A DNA stretch of 64,000 nt. Origin: Allium sativum. Lineage: Eukaryota; Streptophyta; Magnoliopsida; Asparagales; Amaryllidaceae. The notes under the pieces are model-generated. The model made no database searches and had not been told where the DNA came from. It was given only the letters and a program-made list of their open reading frames with translations. The position numbers and the translations under genes were made by a program. Every line of letters starts with the position of its first letter. Position 1 is the stretch's first letter. The stretch covers positions 229,008,335 through 229,072,334 of the forward strand of contig CM060922.1 of NCBI GenBank assembly GCA_030737875.1. Direction: 5' to 3'. Of this stretch, positions 46,279 to 56,953 are shown one piece after another.

Positions 46279-46647
46279 CTAAACGAATCCAGTAAAGCTT
46301 TCTTCATCTGGTAAAGACAATCCAAGCAATCCATCTCCACTAACCCACTCGTTATCATTACGACCATTGTTGCAGCTACTGTTTACTCCCAAATTTTGAC
46401 TCAAATTTCTATTCTGTTCGATGCCTCCAAATCTTTGCCTCGATCTCCAATCCTCTTTAAACAAAACAGGAGGCGGCATTCTCAGGTTTCGGGTGATAGA
46501 ATTGTAATAGTAAGACAAGTAATCAGGATCGCTGCTAATTTCAGTCGAATTCAATTCATTAACGGCATTCGATGACCCTTCTACAGTTGGTGGAGCAGAC
46601 CCACATCGAAAAAAACTTATTATCAAAACGCAAGAAAAAATTATCAA
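46279..46647 (-). pseudogene. APUM: Pumilio (APUM) N-terminal fragment
   Basis: The minus strand encodes RCGSAPPTVEGSSNAVNEL, SSDPDYLSYYYNSITRNLRM and PPPVLFKEDWRSRQRFGGIE. GSAPPTVEG, the SDP.Y..YYY block and LPPP....EDWR are the signature of the N-terminal region of plant Pumilio RNA-binding proteins. The C-terminal Puf repeats are absent. The frame ends at a TAG right after SLPDEESFTGFV. It is in the same sense as the helicase and the other captured pieces. Confidence 0.82.
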
Positions 46648-46650
46648 ACC

Positions 46651-46838
46651 GACCTATGCGAGCGCCACAGATTAAACGACCTATGCGAAAAAATTATCAG
46701 ACTAACCTATGCGAAGAAGATTTGATTTGCAGCGAGTATGTACCAACCTATGCGAACGTCACAGATTAAATGACCTATACGAAAAAATTACGACACTGAC
46801 CTATGCGAAGAAGATTTGATTTGCAGCGAATACGCATA
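46651..46838 (-). repeat. 94-bp tandem duplication upstream of the Pumilio fragment
   Basis: Two copies (46651 and 46745) share ACCTATGCGA, CACAGATTAAA, GAAAAAATTA and GAAGAAGATTTGATTTGCAG with scattered differences. CCTATGCGA itself recurs about six times across the block. A looser third copy of GATTTGATTTGCA continues to about 46940. Confidence 0.75.
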
Positions 46839-47236
46839 GAAGATATGAGTTGTAGCGAAGAAGTTGTCGGAAGAGGAATATGCGGAGTAGTTTTGATTTG
46901 CAGCGAAGAAATTGAAGGAAGATTTGATTTGCAACGAAAAAATTGTCTCAGAATATCGACGATGAAAGAATCAGGCAAAATTTGATTTTCTTGAAGAATG
47001 AGCGGAGAGGAACAACGAGGAAAATGTCGGAAAAATGAAAGATATTTTAGCCGAAGATCATTGGTACAGACCAATAGATTTTGGATTCTGTACAGTAGGG
47101 AAACCTCCATAACGGTCGGTATGATTAATCTAAGGAGTTCTTAAGAATAAAAATTACATGACTAAGTTAATAAACTTTGTGATAGTACAATAAACTTTTA
47201 GTTTGTCTACTAAATATTGGATTACATTTTAATGTC
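46839..47236. other. Non-coding sequence at the right side of the Helitron-like block
   Basis: Degraded repeats of GATTTGATTTGCAGCGAAGAA to about 46945, then unique AT-rich sequence. A Helitron 5' terminus would be expected in or beyond this region. I did not find a convincing TC start. Confidence 0.4.
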
Positions 47237-47239
47237 TTA

Positions 47240-47782
47240 GGGTCCGTTCGCGACTCCAAAATGGTCCGTTAAGTTCCCGGCGCGTCATTACATTTTAATG
47301 TCATATGGTCCATTCGCAGCTCCAAAATGGCCCGTTAAGTTTCCGATGCGTCCGAAACTTAACGGACCATTTTGGACGCGTCGACGCTCGATAACCCAAT
47401 TTTGACCTTTTTTATGTGGTTAAAGATTATTAATTAAGTTAATTTATAAATTTTGATTTTTATAAATTTCAAAAATAAATAACTTGTGCAAATGTGATCC
47501 GTTTTAGACGCGGTTTTTTGCGTCGTGGTCGTATCAAAGTGCACTACGTAATGGAGTTGGTTTGAACCGAATCAGAGTAATTTATAATTTTTCAATTTAC
47601 TTATCTATTTCTGTAAATTATGGATACGTATTATTTATTAAAAACAAATAATAAATTAATTAAATTAAAACCACAAATTAAAATGATCCGCTTAAATGGT
47701 CGGCTTAAAACCGCAAACGCATTCTCCGCAAACTAAAATAACCCGCTAAAATATCTCGCTTCAGTTATCCTCAAACACACCC
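47240..47782. mobile_element. Harbinger-like MITE, about 543 bp
   Basis: The ends are GGGTCCGTTCGCGA and (inverted) GGGTGTGTTTGAGG, flanked by TTA on both sides (47237-47239, 47783-47785). TTA duplications and GGGT(C/G)-type ends fit PIF/Harbinger non-autonomous elements. It contains a 66-bp direct duplication (47220-47285 and 47286-47351) and an inverted repeat of about 20 bp (CCAAAATGGTCCGTTAAGTT near 47257 with its complement near 47355). It has no coding capacity. Confidence 0.5.
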
Positions 47783-47785
47783 TTA

Positions 47786-48191
47786 ACTACTGAAATGAAC
47801 AGTAGAATACTGGATAGATACAAAGTATGATAATCAACTATATAGGAACATGACTAATTTTCGAACCAGGTAGCTTTTGCAGCAAACTCCACATCGTCTT
47901 CATTGTAATTGACTTTAAAACGAAAGTCAGTTCACATTTTGTTACAGATTAAAAATTCTTTTCATATTAACTAAGAATATTGTGGGTTTGAGAAACTTTA
48001 ATAACTTTGTCATGTTAAACTTTATGCTATACACATTCTATTTTTTTTTTTTTTTTTTTTTGATATGTTTATTCAAAATGTATATATGCATTTTGTATTT
48101 AGATAAACGAACGCGAATTTGAGCTATGCATATTAACCAAAGAAATCTCATATAACATTATATTTGTTCTATTTTAACGGAGGAGTAGTTT
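47786..48191. other. Intergenic AT-rich sequence with a 21-T run
   Basis: A poly(T) tract covers 48041-48061. I see no gene or diagnostic element otherwise. Confidence 0.6.
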
Positions 48192-48566
48192 TAGGGCATT
48201 GTTATTCGCACTCTAAATTTTATTTAAGGGGTGACTTATTTTTTATTTATTTTTAAATTTGCTAAGGGGAGGACATTGGAATGCAAGCCCCCTTAAAACT
48301 AAATTAAAATATGACCAAACTACCCTTAAAACATTGTAATTGACACTTCTAAAATGATTAAAGGGGGACATAGATGAAATTCAGCAAGACTTTGCTGAAT
48401 TTATTCATGGAATTCGCAGGGTGTAGTTGAGTTTCGCCCTTTATTCAGCAAATGACCACCGAAAAAAAAAAAAAAAAAAAACAAAAAACGGTGGGTGTAT
48501 ACCGAATTTTATTTTTGATCGTGTCCCCCCCCGGATCATTTTTGGGGTATCAATAACAATTCTCTA
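48192..48566. mobile_element. MITE-like element, about 375 bp
   Basis: Left end TAGGGCATTGTTATTCGCAC and right end (inverted) TAGAGAATTGTTATTGATAC share an imperfect terminal inverted repeat centred on ATTGTTATT. Inside are a 20-bp A-run (about 48461-48480) and a C-run. It ends about 310 bp before the MAM33-like start codon, so it may supply promoter sequence. The family is not certain. Confidence 0.45.
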
Positions 48567-48877
48567 AAAAAAAAAAAAAAAAACACTATTTGGAGAAGCA
48601 AAGCAAGAGTATTTTTTATAGTAATTTTTGTGTTCAGTATACCCATAGTAATTTTAAATATAAATAGAGTGTCATTAAAATTGACCGGTCTCTTGATCAA
48701 ATTTGGAGTAAGAATAACAAAAGTGATCTTTATTTTCATATATAGTAGTTTTATATTGACCTTCAATCCTATGCGATTTTGTACGCAAAGCGGAGGCTTT
48801 TCACGAATAAACCCTACATAAACTCTCCATCGCCGCCTTAAGCCCTACGCTTTTCCCTAAAATTACAGAATACAACA
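48567..48877 (+). promoter_or_regulatory. Presumed promoter and 5' leader of the MAM33-like gene
   Basis: Sequence between the MITE-like element and the start codon. An A-run (48566-48582) comes first. Possible TATA-like sequence is CATATATAGTAG near 48738. The leader close to the ATG contains AAACCCTACATAAACTC and CGCCGCCTTAAGCCCTA, typical of plant 5' leaders of nuclear-encoded organelle proteins. The start site is not determinable. Confidence 0.4.
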
Positions 48878-49156
48878 ATGTCTTCTCGATCAATATTCTC
48901 CTTGGTACGCTGCTCTATTCCCAGAGTTTCCTTGATTTACAGATCTCGATTTTACTCGACTACCCCTCTCATTTCAAGGACTTTGATCCTTAGAAATTTA
49001 ATCAGCAAACCATACTGCGCAATTTCTATCATATCCGCTTCTTCAAAAAGTTTAGAGACTGAGAATGATAAGAAGTGTGCCGACGAGAATTTCTTGCGTG
49101 CTTTGGAATCGGAGATCGCTTCCGAAGAAGTAGTTGACGATGATGAAGCGGATAAG
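48878..49156 (+). CDS. MAM33-like: MAM33/p32 mitochondrial glycoprotein-family gene, exon 1
   Basis: This exon encodes 93 residues from ATG at 48878. The first 60 or so are rich in Ser, Arg and hydrophobic residues and nearly free of acidic ones (MSSRSIFSLVRCSIPRVSLI...), a mitochondrial targeting peptide. The mature start has the family pattern DENFLRALESEIASEE. The exon ends GATAAG before the donor GTATAA at 49157, in phase 0, which fits exon 2. The family forms acidic, doughnut-shaped trimers in the mitochondrial matrix. The exon has no stops and looks functional. Assignment rests on the combined exon 1 plus exon 2 pattern. Confidence 0.8.
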
Positions 49157-49644
49157 GTATAATGATACTCATGAACCCATTCGCTCTTTTTATCGAATGG
49201 TGTTGTAATTGCGTTTATGTTATATTTAAAGTTCTGAATTCAACTTCTGATTTATAAATCAGAACTTTACATGTCTGTTTTTGGCAATTCAAAACAAAAT
49301 ATTCAGAATTTTCAAGCTTAGCATATATCCTCTAGCATGAGTGATAAAGTTGCTTGATTAATATATCTGGTTAGATTGTCATTTGTAAAAGAAAAATCAA
49401 AGTATTATGTGTGGATGATTTTTCTCTATCAGCATGCTTGCATGTATTTTCCCCTTTCGTCTTGACGCATAGTTTCATGCAACAATGTTACATGCTTAGC
49501 ATACACTGAAGTAGATATATATCATACAGTTAGATTGTCATTTGTAGAAGAAAAAGTTGAAGTGTTTTGTGGATGAATTATCTCTATCAACAATCAACAT
49601 GTTTGTTAAAACGACTCAAACTTCTCCCTAAAGGAAAGCCTTCG
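49157..49644 (+). other. Start of intron 1, with internal duplications
   Basis: Two related segments, AGATTGTCATTTGTA(A/G)AAGAAAAA with GGATGA.TT.TCTCTATCA, begin at about 49373 and 49532. Segments CTTAGCATATATCCTCTAGC (49318) and AGTTTCATGCAACAATGTTA (about 49471) have diverged copies beyond the inserted LTR (about 56428 and 56246). The original intron was therefore duplicated in part, before or with the insertion. Confidence 0.6.
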
Positions 49645-49653
49645 AAAAATGAA

Positions 49654-49724
49654 GCTATTATAAGACTCAGGTCCCATCACACAATGCAACGCAAGCCGGA
49701 TGATAGAGTTTCCCTTATAATAGC
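49654..49724 (-). other. Long-loop LTR hairpin, intron 1 copy
   Basis: GCTATTATAAG pairs with CTTATAATAGC. Relative to the 8555 LTR both arms differ at the matched position, so the 11-bp stem remains perfect. The truncated LTR begins about 9 bases before this stem. Confidence 0.6.
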
Positions 49725-52700
49725 CATACATGCTTTGGTACGTTTAAAACAAATATCATTTGATACTATTATAAGTGTATAGTGTCAAAAACAGCTTCAA
49801 ATATAAATGTATCAATCATAGATGACACAAGTACCATATATCATGTCGCCATACTAGTTTTACAATTAAAACCGAAATGTCACGTATTGGAAATTGGATT
49901 TTCGGCATGAGTCGAGGCAAGGAATGTACTCCTCGCCGGCTTCGAGACACTCTAGCAAATGCCTCAAGGTTCGGACGCTGGCGAACCCTTGGATCTTCAG
50001 GGCCGGTCCACACTTAGCGGATTGGTTATACCTGAACACACGTTTCCCGGTCCTATCAGACCTATCCATCGGCTCCGTAGTAACCGATATATCTGAGGCG
50101 CCTCGCAATCCATCATCCACATAGGTAAAAAAATATAAATGTCTGGGCTCCATACCATGACACCACCCTTAGCTAGAAGGAAACGTCGTGCACTCCCTAC
50201 AGTCCCTTATCCCGTTTTTGACTCATATCGAGGTGTGAGGCTCGCGAATTAACGCTATACACAAAGCCATGCTATTTAAAGTCGTGCTTTGATCATCAAC
50301 CACAAGACTCTGCTTTTCAACAGAAGCCTTGATCATTTGCATCTCAGCATGCCACACAGGCAATTCACGCCATGCGACTAGTGTCTATCGATATATAACC
50401 TCTGAGCTCGTACGTCTCAGAGATGGTTGTTAAGCAAGAGAATAAATTCTCTGTCACTAAACAGATATATATTTAATAGAGATCAATAACACAGAATAAA
50501 ATCCAATGTCAGACACACATCCATTTACAAGTTCGTTCTAGATTTGAACGAAACCGAAGGTACCTTATTCCTCGTTCCGTATGTCCAATACAGGAGAGAG
50601 GTCCTCGCATATCCGATCGTTCTCCAAGTACGTTTGGACGATCACTACTTATTACCTTTTCTCGGGTGTACAGCCCAATCAAGACATCAGTAATCATCCA
50701 AACGATGTGAAGATCTCCGGTCTTCAACCACCGTCTTCATCGTCGACTTATCGTCGAATCAGTTATTCAGAATGGGTATAAACCCGGTCTTTCCGAATAA
50801 CCCGCGTATATTATAATCAAGTGATATAAACAAACAACATACGCCTCATTCCAAACCAGAATATTTTTTTTATTCAAATACTCTTTTCATAATTTAAACC
50901 AAATTAAGGTTTTCTAAACTAGTCGGGATTAGCAAACCTTGTCAGAGTAATCATTTGTTTTATTTTCCAATACCAACCTACTCATCCCTTGGAGCAAAAC
51001 TGGTAATACTCCATATCTAACACCACAGTGTTATCGGTAAAAATTAATTATCATTTCCCGTTCAAATCTAATTAAAGATTTAACTATTTTGCTTGGAGCA
51101 AAACTGGTGATACTCCATTCTCGATCATTTCACAAATTTGATAATTTAAATTATCACATTCACATTTCAATCTAATTAACGATTCATTAAAACTTTACTT
51201 AGTTTTAATCTTCAAAAATCGTTATTTAATGATTATTCAAATTTAGGAAATAAATCCTGTCTTTAACTGGGTTAAAGAGCCAATGTCATTTAAACACAGT
51301 TCACGATAAACCCAAAATCACATTCCATTAATTATGGAATCTTCACGGAAAACAGATCAATATATATAATCGATATCAATTTCCGTATCCGACTAATAAT
51401 ATAAATGGAATAACGGCAAAGCATTTTAAATTCCATATATAGTAACAGTCTTCCTCCACAGAAGCTCACTTCGATTATTACCAAAACCGAATTCCATTCC
51501 AATTTATTTTATTAAATTGGAAAACTTTACTTTGGAAAAATTTCCATTAAATCTTAATAAAAAGATTTATAAATTCCAAATCACATTTCACTGTTAATCG
51601 GGTTAAAGAACAAGTGTTATTTAAAACACAGTTCATGATAAACTCAAAAATCCGATTTCAATTCAGTACTAAGTAATTATTAATCAATTGGTAAACTTCT
51701 CTAAATCTTATTTAAAAGATTTATTCTTTTCTCATCGGGGTTTAAGAACAGTGTTAATAAAGACACCATTCACGACAAACCCAAAATCCAATTCGATATT
51801 AAATACAAGACTCTAAATAGAAATTATATCGGCTTATATTCAATATTCTGAAATCAACAAATATTGTATTGGCAATAACGATATATATATATCTTCCAAA
51901 TTCCTCCAAAATATCTGTATATTCACGGAATCCAATATCGAAATATTTCGAAGATTATTTCCATTCAAATCCATTTCAATTCATATATTGGAAAATTCTG
52001 GTTATTTTAAAGCCATTCACAAATCCAATTTATTTAGTTTAAAACGTTGGATTATCTTTCTAGTTAATATCTAGTTCGATTTGTGAAAAATATATTTTTA
52101 TCTTTACAAACGTGGAATTTTTCATCCACATTCTTTTCAAATCATTTACTATGATTTTACACAAATTATTAATATTTTTAATAATTTTATCAAAGCCCGT
52201 ACAGTCGGTTTTCAATAACGGCCACTGAACTGCATCCATGGCGACCTTTTCCAAATTTGATTTGGACATATTTCCAAACGCAACCGTTAAATTTTAGATC
52301 TTTTATATTCATTGGAAAGCTCTTTCCGATACGAACCCAACGGTTGCGGTTTTAGGAGAATCCGACGGTCGGATCTCCCGTAATGTCAATTCAAAGTCAA
52401 TGGTCGAAATTCGCGAACGGTCGCAGCTCGTTCTATTCAGACCATTATATATATTATATGTTTCGTCGATTTCCATTTAAAACGTATTTTATAAATCGTT
52501 TTAAATTCGTTTTAAAAATGATTTCAACTTTCTTTTCAATTTTAAATCAAAATTGAATATTCCTTATCATTAATATATAAATGATAATATTTTCAAAACA
52601 TTAGATTTTGAAATCACTTCTTTTTCGATATTCATTATAAAAATTAATAAAATCGATATAAATATCGTTCGCGTTAAAATGACGCATATCTAATCAACAC

Positions 52701-52849
52701 GGTTTCACATATTTCAATATTTTTGTGTCCATCCACATCAAAATCATATTTTGATCTTTTACTGAATATTATTTTAAAATATTCGTTATTTTATTTTATT
52801 CAACACATGAATTTTTATTCAACACATGAATATTTTTAATGGTTTATAC

Positions 52850-53735
52850 CACTGTTATCACGGCGACCGACTAGTCGCGACTAGTCGCCGACTAGTCGCG
52901 ACTAGTCGCCGACTAGTCGACCAGTCGGTCGCCAGTCAGCGACTTAGACTCTCGACATGAATTTTGTTAATATGTCGAGCGACTAGTCGATTAGTCGGTC
53001 GATTAGTCGATTAGTCGGTCGACTAGTCGATTAGTCGGTCGACTAGTCGACTCGACTTAACAGACTGGTTTCAAATTGTTTCAATTTGTGCCCAAAACCA
53101 AAAAAAAAAAAGAAGCAGGTCTCCAATTCAAAATGTGTATTCGATTCGAAGTTTTCAACAAAAAAAACACAGCAAATAGAAGAAAGCAACGGTTTGAATA
53201 AACCCTAGCCTTGCTGATTGTGCCGCCGATGCTCTTCCTCGTGCCGCTGCAGCTCTTCTCCTCCCGCCGCTGCTCTCCAGTGCCACCTCCTCTCCCGCAA
53301 TCGACTCAGACCTCTATTTTTCGTTGCTTTGTTTTTTTTCTGTTAAGTGTTTTCTACATTCGAACAGAAAAAAGTGTATAAAGTATGTCGATAGTTGTTT
53401 TTTTAGCCTTAGTTCTTTTTTTTATTGCTTTTTTATTTTATTTCCTGTTACTTTTATTTTGCACTGCCAGAACCATGATTATTAGTGGGGCTGCTGCTGC
53501 TTTTTTTATTTCCTGTATAAACACTATAATTCACTACTGCCGATGAATTTTTTTCCAGATGGTTATTACTCCATGTTTGAATTTTTATGCATATGTATTA
53601 GTTAGAAGTTTATAATTATATACATGTATGTATATATTTATTTATCGACTAGTCTCGACTAGTCTACGACTAGTCCACAAGTCGACTAGTTGGACCTTTG
53701 TCGACTCGACTCGACTTACCGCCGTGATAACCATG
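52850..53735. mobile_element. Non-autonomous hAT element, 886 bp, with CGACTAGTCG arrays
   Basis: An 8-bp duplication GTTTATAC flanks it (52842-52849 and 53736-53743). The ends are CACTGTTATCACGGCG and, inverted, CATGGTTATCACGGCG. Both subterminal regions are packed with CGACTAGTCG, a 10-bp palindrome, and its variants (52861-53060 and 53645-53720). The centre contains no transposase. It has AAACCCTAGCC and a GC-rich stretch (53215-53310) that resembles a plant gene leader. The 8-bp duplication and CA...TG ends are typical of hAT elements. Confidence 0.85.
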
Positions 53736-56215
53736 GTTTATACATTCAATAAAAATGATATTTTTATTGTTTAAATATTTTATTCAACACATGAATATTT
53801 TTAATGGTTTATACATTCAATAAAAATGATATTTTTATTGTTTAAATATTTTATTCAATACATGAATATTTTATTCAACACAGAAATATTTTTAATGGTT
53901 TATACGTTCAATAAAATGATATTTTTATTGTTTAAATATTTTATTCAACACATGAATATTATATTCAACATATGAATATTTTTAATCCTTTTCTGAATAT
54001 TATTTTAAAATATTCTTTATTTTCCAAATTGGAATGAGACACAATCAATTACCATATAATGCTATTTATATGGATTTCATACAACACATGTATATAATAA
54101 CAATGATAAACAATCATCCATCATTCAGAGTGCATTACACAACGACATAAGCATTAAATATAAATAATTAACGCTTACAACAGTCTGTCAACCAATCAAT
54201 CGACATACAACTAAACACTTGTGATTAGTGTACGTCAGATATCATCCTAATACCCGTGGGGTTTCAATCAACAAACTTAGATTTTATTTGTCCAGTTGAG
54301 TGATGTGTAAAATTTATCGTCCCAATCAATATCAGTTAAATGAGTGTACATAAACAAATCATCCGATTTGTAAATGAATATTTATTTTCATTTCAGGAGA
54401 ATTTTATGTCGTTCATGTATACATTAAAAAATATATTTTTAACGATAAAATATGCTATTCACGTTTAAACATTTTATTCAACACATGAATACAGTACAGT
54501 CAATTCAATCCAGAACAAACATCAATGGTTTGTACAATCAATGATGTCGGGTGCTACTAAGTACCGTCTGCATCCTAGTATATATTTAACTGTAATATAA
54601 ATTGAGTGAGAAAGAGTTCTCACATTGACCGGTTTCGAAATCGTTATAAAACGATTATTTTAATTAAATTAAACCCAACGTTTAATTTAATCAAAATCTG
54701 TAGCTGCTTCCGTTTCTGTCTTGGTCTGTTTCATCATGTAGCTCTCGTCGTTGCGAATCCAACGCAACTAGTTTCGTGCAATTCTGATGTCGTATGGAAA
54801 AGTTATGACAGTTCAAGTATTAATTACATTAATAAACTAATAAACATAATTAACTTTTGATTTATTTTCCTAATCCTACCCTTAATCCTTCTCCCATCGG
54901 CTATGCTCCAGGTCATGAAAAAAAAAAATTGAACCCATCGTTTAAACTTAGGGCTTCATCTTGCACCGCCCGTGGATGATCGAAAGTCGATCCGGAGCCA
55001 CTACATCGTCGAGCCAAGAACCACCTCCCTGCGCCCCCACCATGGTGCAACTCGCAACTTTGTAACGCCCTAGAAAGGCGTGCGAACGTGCGAGGTTCGA
55101 GGCAGAAAATCGAAGCCCATACACCTCTATAACAGATCATATACCCGTATCAATCGACAACCCTTAAGATGCTCTACAGTTTTTGCTTTGATTTCATGAA
55201 TCAATTCGATTTAGATTGGGAGATTTTAGTGAATCAAAAGGGGACAATTTCGGCCCTGGATTTTGAGCTGATGGCGGAATTTAGTTAGGGTTAGGGTTTG
55301 TGATAAATATAGGGTATTTATACCCAATTGTTTTATATTATTTAATTCTTTTTATATCCGTTTTGCATTCGAACTCCAAATCAAACTCAACGACTGTCGT
55401 TCCTAACCAAATACCCCATTCCGGACACAATGAGATATGTTTCGTTAGTCAATTCGACTGGTTCGAGCAGTTTTTGTTAAAATTAAAATATAAATTAATA
55501 TAATGGTCAATATTGAATTTAACGTACATTTTAATTTACCGGGGCCGCATACTGACTCCAAAAATTACAATAAAATAAATCTAGCTATGTTTTTACGATA
55601 CGGTCCTAACAAAACTAATTTCGTCGAATTTGGAGACCGTTTGAAAAATGGTTATTTTTCAGTCGATTAAATTCAAACTGAAATTACCAAACACGTTTAA
55701 ATTCACTACGCTCACATATTAATTTCAAAAATTATGAAAATTGGAATATAGCAATAATTTGACATTTCGGATCCAACAAAAGTGGTTTCATCGAAAACGG
55801 AGGTCGTTTGCAAAATGGCTATTTTTAAGGGCTATATATTGTATTAAAATATATATAAATTCCATAGCGACCATTTTAAATTTTAAAATGGACATAACTT
55901 ATAATTTACAAGGTGAAATCTCAGTTTTTTACATTCGTTAGAAAGATATAGTTAAACAGATTCAAATATTTCTTGTTTCGTCCAATTCTGACTTATATTG
56001 AATTCTGTATATTCAATTGAAATTAGAAATCGAATTTTCAAACTATCGCGCCATTTCAGGCTCGTTTTATAATTAAAATAAATTTATACGTTCTAACTAC
56101 GTTTAAAAATAAAATTTTAGTCATTATTTAAAATAAATCATTTTAAATATCCAAAATCCATTAAAATTGCTAAAATAAAAATTTTTAATTGGTTCTGAAA
56201 ATCCGGGTTGTTATA

Positions 56216-56612
56216 TTTGTATGTTTCTTCTTATCTGGGCGAACAGTTTCATGCTACAATTTTACATTCTTGGCATATACTGAAGCTGAAATATATTTTT
56301 TCTTCATTGCACTATAATTCTATATACCAAGAATAATATGGTTATTTTGTTTCTTCATAGCGTGAGTTTATCTTTACAGTTGCCGAAATGATTAATATAT
56401 CTTGTTGAATTGAATTTACAAACTTAGCTTACTGTCCTTTATCATGAGTGATAAAGTTACTAGGTTTGTGTATCATTATATGACCAATAATTTAGCCCTA
56501 TTTCAATGATACAGGAACACAATCAAAACTGACCGATGATGTTGTGCTTTACCATTATAATAATAGTTATGTTAAATCATTAATATGTATATTTATTCTG
56601 GCGTTTTAGCAG
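56216..56612 (+). other. End of intron 1 with tandem acceptor
   Basis: The sequence repeats diverged segments of the intron's left part. The acceptor is a NAGNAG type: TTTTAGCAG, with AG at 56608-56609 and at 56611-56612. Using the first would add one in-frame codon (CAG, Gln) before GGA AAT GCG. Confidence 0.65.
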
Positions 56613-56953
56613 GGAAATGCGTTGCCAGAAGATTTCCAATTTGAGATTATTGATAATCCAAAAAGTACAACTATTACACTTGAGAGAGAATACGAGGGTG
56701 AGCAGATCGAAGCTACTGTGTGCATGTATTTTGATAAAGATGAGGGTGGAAATGAGGAAGATGATTCGGGCAGTGAAGGTAACAATGACACTCAGAGCTC
56801 CAGCTTATCTCTAATTGGTACCATAGACAAGAACGTGAGTCCTACTTTAGAATTCCGCTGCTGTCTCACAGCAGATGATTTGGAAATTGAATGCGTGGCA
56901 TTGAGAAGTTCAGAGGATTCTGATGAATGCGTTTATCTAGGGCCTCATTTGTC
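56613..56953 (+). CDS. MAM33-like: MAM33/p32 mitochondrial glycoprotein-family gene, exon 2
   Basis: The frame from exon 1 continues GNALPEDFQFEIIDNPKSTT then TITLEREYEGEQIEATVCMY. This is the plant p32-family core (PF.FEI.DNPG...V.L.R.Y.GE.I.V.V-type). An acidic stretch with Glu/Asp/Gly/Ser follows, then SPTLEFRCCLTADDLEIECV and ECVYLGPHL. The exon most likely ends at 56953 before GTAAGA, because the family normally continues with about 60-70 more residues (the LDENLQKA... helix). Reading on would stop at TAA 56955-56957. No downstream exon was found up to 58154, so it should lie beyond the second LTR, outside the window. Confidence 0.8.

Larger units (their letters stand above)
49645..56215 (-). 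repeat. Giant LTR in intron 1, truncated at its left end
   Basis: It is collinear with the LTR at 58155 onward and clearly related to the LTRs at 8555 and 19091: shared hairpins, TAACCTCTGAGCTCGTACGT, ATCCGACGGTCGGATC and GGACACAATG. The right end is GGGTTGTTATA at 56215. The left end starts inside the family sequence, at the long-loop hairpin, lacking about 550 bp found in the 58155 copy. It contains no polyprotein and so is a truncated solo LTR. Sense follows the chromovirus at 8555. It carries a hAT insertion at 52850-53735. Confidence 0.82.

Noticed and set aside
52861..53060. The GACTAGTCG array as a CRISPR-like array
   Set aside because: Units are short overlapping palindromes without spacers, in a plant nuclear element with hAT ends.
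55280..55300. TTAGGGTTAGGGTTT as an interstitial telomere repeat
   Set aside because: Only two imperfect units, and not the plant TTTAGGG period. A telo-box-like promoter motif or chance is more likely.
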